NCBI GenBank assembly: GCA_024229395.1
Contig: JAAESM010000002.1
Coordinates: 91,682 to 155,681, forward strand
Origin: Planctomycetota bacterium
GTDB lineage: Bacteria > Planctomycetota > UBA1135
Length of the DNA: 64,000 bases
Reading direction: 5' to 3'
Each line of letters starts with the position of its first letter. The stretch's first letter is position 1. Positions 63,179 to 64,000 of the stretch are shown here, in pieces. The translations under genes and the position numbers were made by a program. The notes under the pieces are model-generated. The model was given only the letters and a program-made list of their open reading frames with translations. It ran no database searches and was not told where the DNA came from.

Positions 63179-63657
63179 ATCCAGAGCAAGGATCAGGCGT
63201 ACGTCGAACTCTTCGGTCTCCAGAACCACTTCTTCATAACGAAGAGTGTTGCCATGGGCATTGACCACACGGTAGCTATGCGGCTGCCCGAACTTGGCAC
63301 GCGTCTTCGGCATGGTCCAACCACCCAGGGTTTCGCGTGTGCCCTTCAAGTGCACCACGAAACGATTGGACCTAGGCGCGAAGGAGTGTTTCAGGTTCAC
63401 ACCGAGTAGCAGTGGATTCTGAATGGCGCTGGTGCGTTCGACTAAGGCGTCGAAATCAACCATGTCTACAGGGGTTGGATTCGCAGGATCCTCACCAACC
63501 GAATCCAAAGCGATGCCACGCAGCAGGTGGAGTTCTTCAGCCAGCGTCCCTGAACGCTGGCGACCGACGGGGCTTCTGGAAGATTACGCATCTTCACCGC
63601 GAAGATGCCGCGACCAATGATGACGGCAATCAGCAGGACGAATAGTCCTGTCTTCAT
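63158..63657 (-). pseudogene. Anchored or secreted protein, frameshifted by one base
   Basis: ATG 63657 starts a signal or anchor (MKTGLFVLLIAVIIGRGIFAVK) that goes out of frame. A second frame runs on to 63158 with PVGRQRSGTLAEELHLLRG, TSAIQNPLLLGVNLKHSF and RFVVHLKGTRETLGG. One extra C in the C4 run (63569-63572, GGGG on plus) joins them as EAPVGRQRSG. The combined protein of about 166 residues has one transmembrane segment and a beta-rich domain; the family is not recognised. It starts 7 nt after the next gene's stop. The 3' end overlaps the hemerythrin convergently by 21 nt. Confidence 0.75.
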
Positions 63658-63664
63658 GGTTTGA

Positions 63665-64000
63665 TTATTGAATGGTGATGCTGAAGTCAGACCTGTGTTT
63701 GACTTCGCCATCCACGACGGTGGCTACTGCGACCGTGGTGGTGCCATACATGGCGCCCGGCAGGTTGACCGGAATGGTGACGTTGAACGGTTTGTGAATC
63801 TCACCGAATGGGCTCAAGATCGGCGAGGTGCGATCCAGAATGCGCATCGGGCCGACCGGCAAGAAGGCCGCCACATAAGCAAAGATGTTCTCGTTGCGGT
63901 TGGTGCTGCTTTCCCAATGCCCGGTGAAGGAAACCGTGTCACCAGGATTGAAGATGGTGTTACCCGGCGGCGTGACGGTGGCAGCGACCAGCGGCACGCG
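63665..64000 (-). CDS. Partial extracytoplasmic beta-rich protein
   Basis: The 3' end of a gene whose frame is open to the right edge; the GTG at 63997 need not be the start. About 112 residues are visible, with Ig-like strands and NPGDTVSFTGHW and DGEVKHRSDFSITIQ at the end. It lies 7 nt before the frameshifted gene and is probably in its operon. Confidence 0.6.
   Translation of the reverse strand, partial: RVPLVAATVTPPGNTIFNPGDTVSFTGHWESSTNRNENIFAYVAAFLPVGPMRILDRTSPILSPFGEIHKPFNVTIPVNLPGAMYGTTTVAVATVVDGEVKHRSDFSITIQ

Noticed and set aside
63541-63560. CCAGCGT/ACGCTGG hairpin
   Set aside because: It lies inside the coding part of the frameshifted gene, has no T run and is short, so it is probably coincidental.

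Overview
The window looks like chromosomal DNA from a member of the Planctomycetota. The pointers are a DUF1501 gene overlapping a planctomycete cytochrome c/DUF1549/DUF1553 gene, many large secreted proteins of unknown role, HEAT-repeat plus VWA proteins, and a MoxR/DUF58/Bat-type operon. This placement is an inference from gene content; no rRNA, tRNA, CRISPR array, transposase, integrase or phage gene was found. Genes lie on both strands in short operons with many 4-nt stop/start overlaps.

Layout. 0-9.3 kb: a partial unknown gene, a lyase-like beta-propeller, groES-groEL behind a response regulator, a Nudix/zinc-ribbon/TPR group, and a matrixin-type metalloprotease coupled to a small secreted partner. 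9.6-18.8 kb: secreted PHP-domain protein, RNase D, a small lipoprotein, an FAD oxidoreductase with no ordinary start codon, a CobW GTPase divergent from a cysteine dioxygenase, and PriA. 18.8-24.1 kb: formate-THF ligase, a HEAT+VWA protein with a C9 tract, and tryptophanase. 24.2-32.4 kb: two paralogous secreted alpha/alpha-toroid proteins flanking a large gluzincin lipoprotein. 32.4-46.8 kb: NagZ-SSF-BI-1 operon, isoaspartyl peptidase, permeases, an HTH regulator with a small partner, a fused esterase-SGNH hydrolase, MltA, an esterase, a flavoprotein and a deaminase. 46.8-53.6 kb: a third toroid protein with a PDZ-like N-terminus, the DUF1501/PSD1 pair and a methyltransferase. 54-62.7 kb: a thioredoxin-like secreted protein divergent from a seven-gene Bat operon. 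62.8-64 kb: a hemerythrin gene and two secreted-protein genes.

Themes. Cell-wall turnover is suggested by MltA, NagZ and perhaps the isoaspartyl peptidase. One-carbon, cysteine and tryptophan metabolism appear as single genes. The most distinctive content is extracytoplasmic: toroid/discoidin proteins with a metallopeptidase, the Bat complex, and the DUF1501/PSD1 pair.

Three small genes in the last 10.5 kb (53.8, 62.8 and 63.6 kb) each appear to lack exactly one base, two of them in homopolymers. Each reads as a sensible protein if one base is restored. This could be real decay, slippage or assembly error, and it matters for anyone using these genes.
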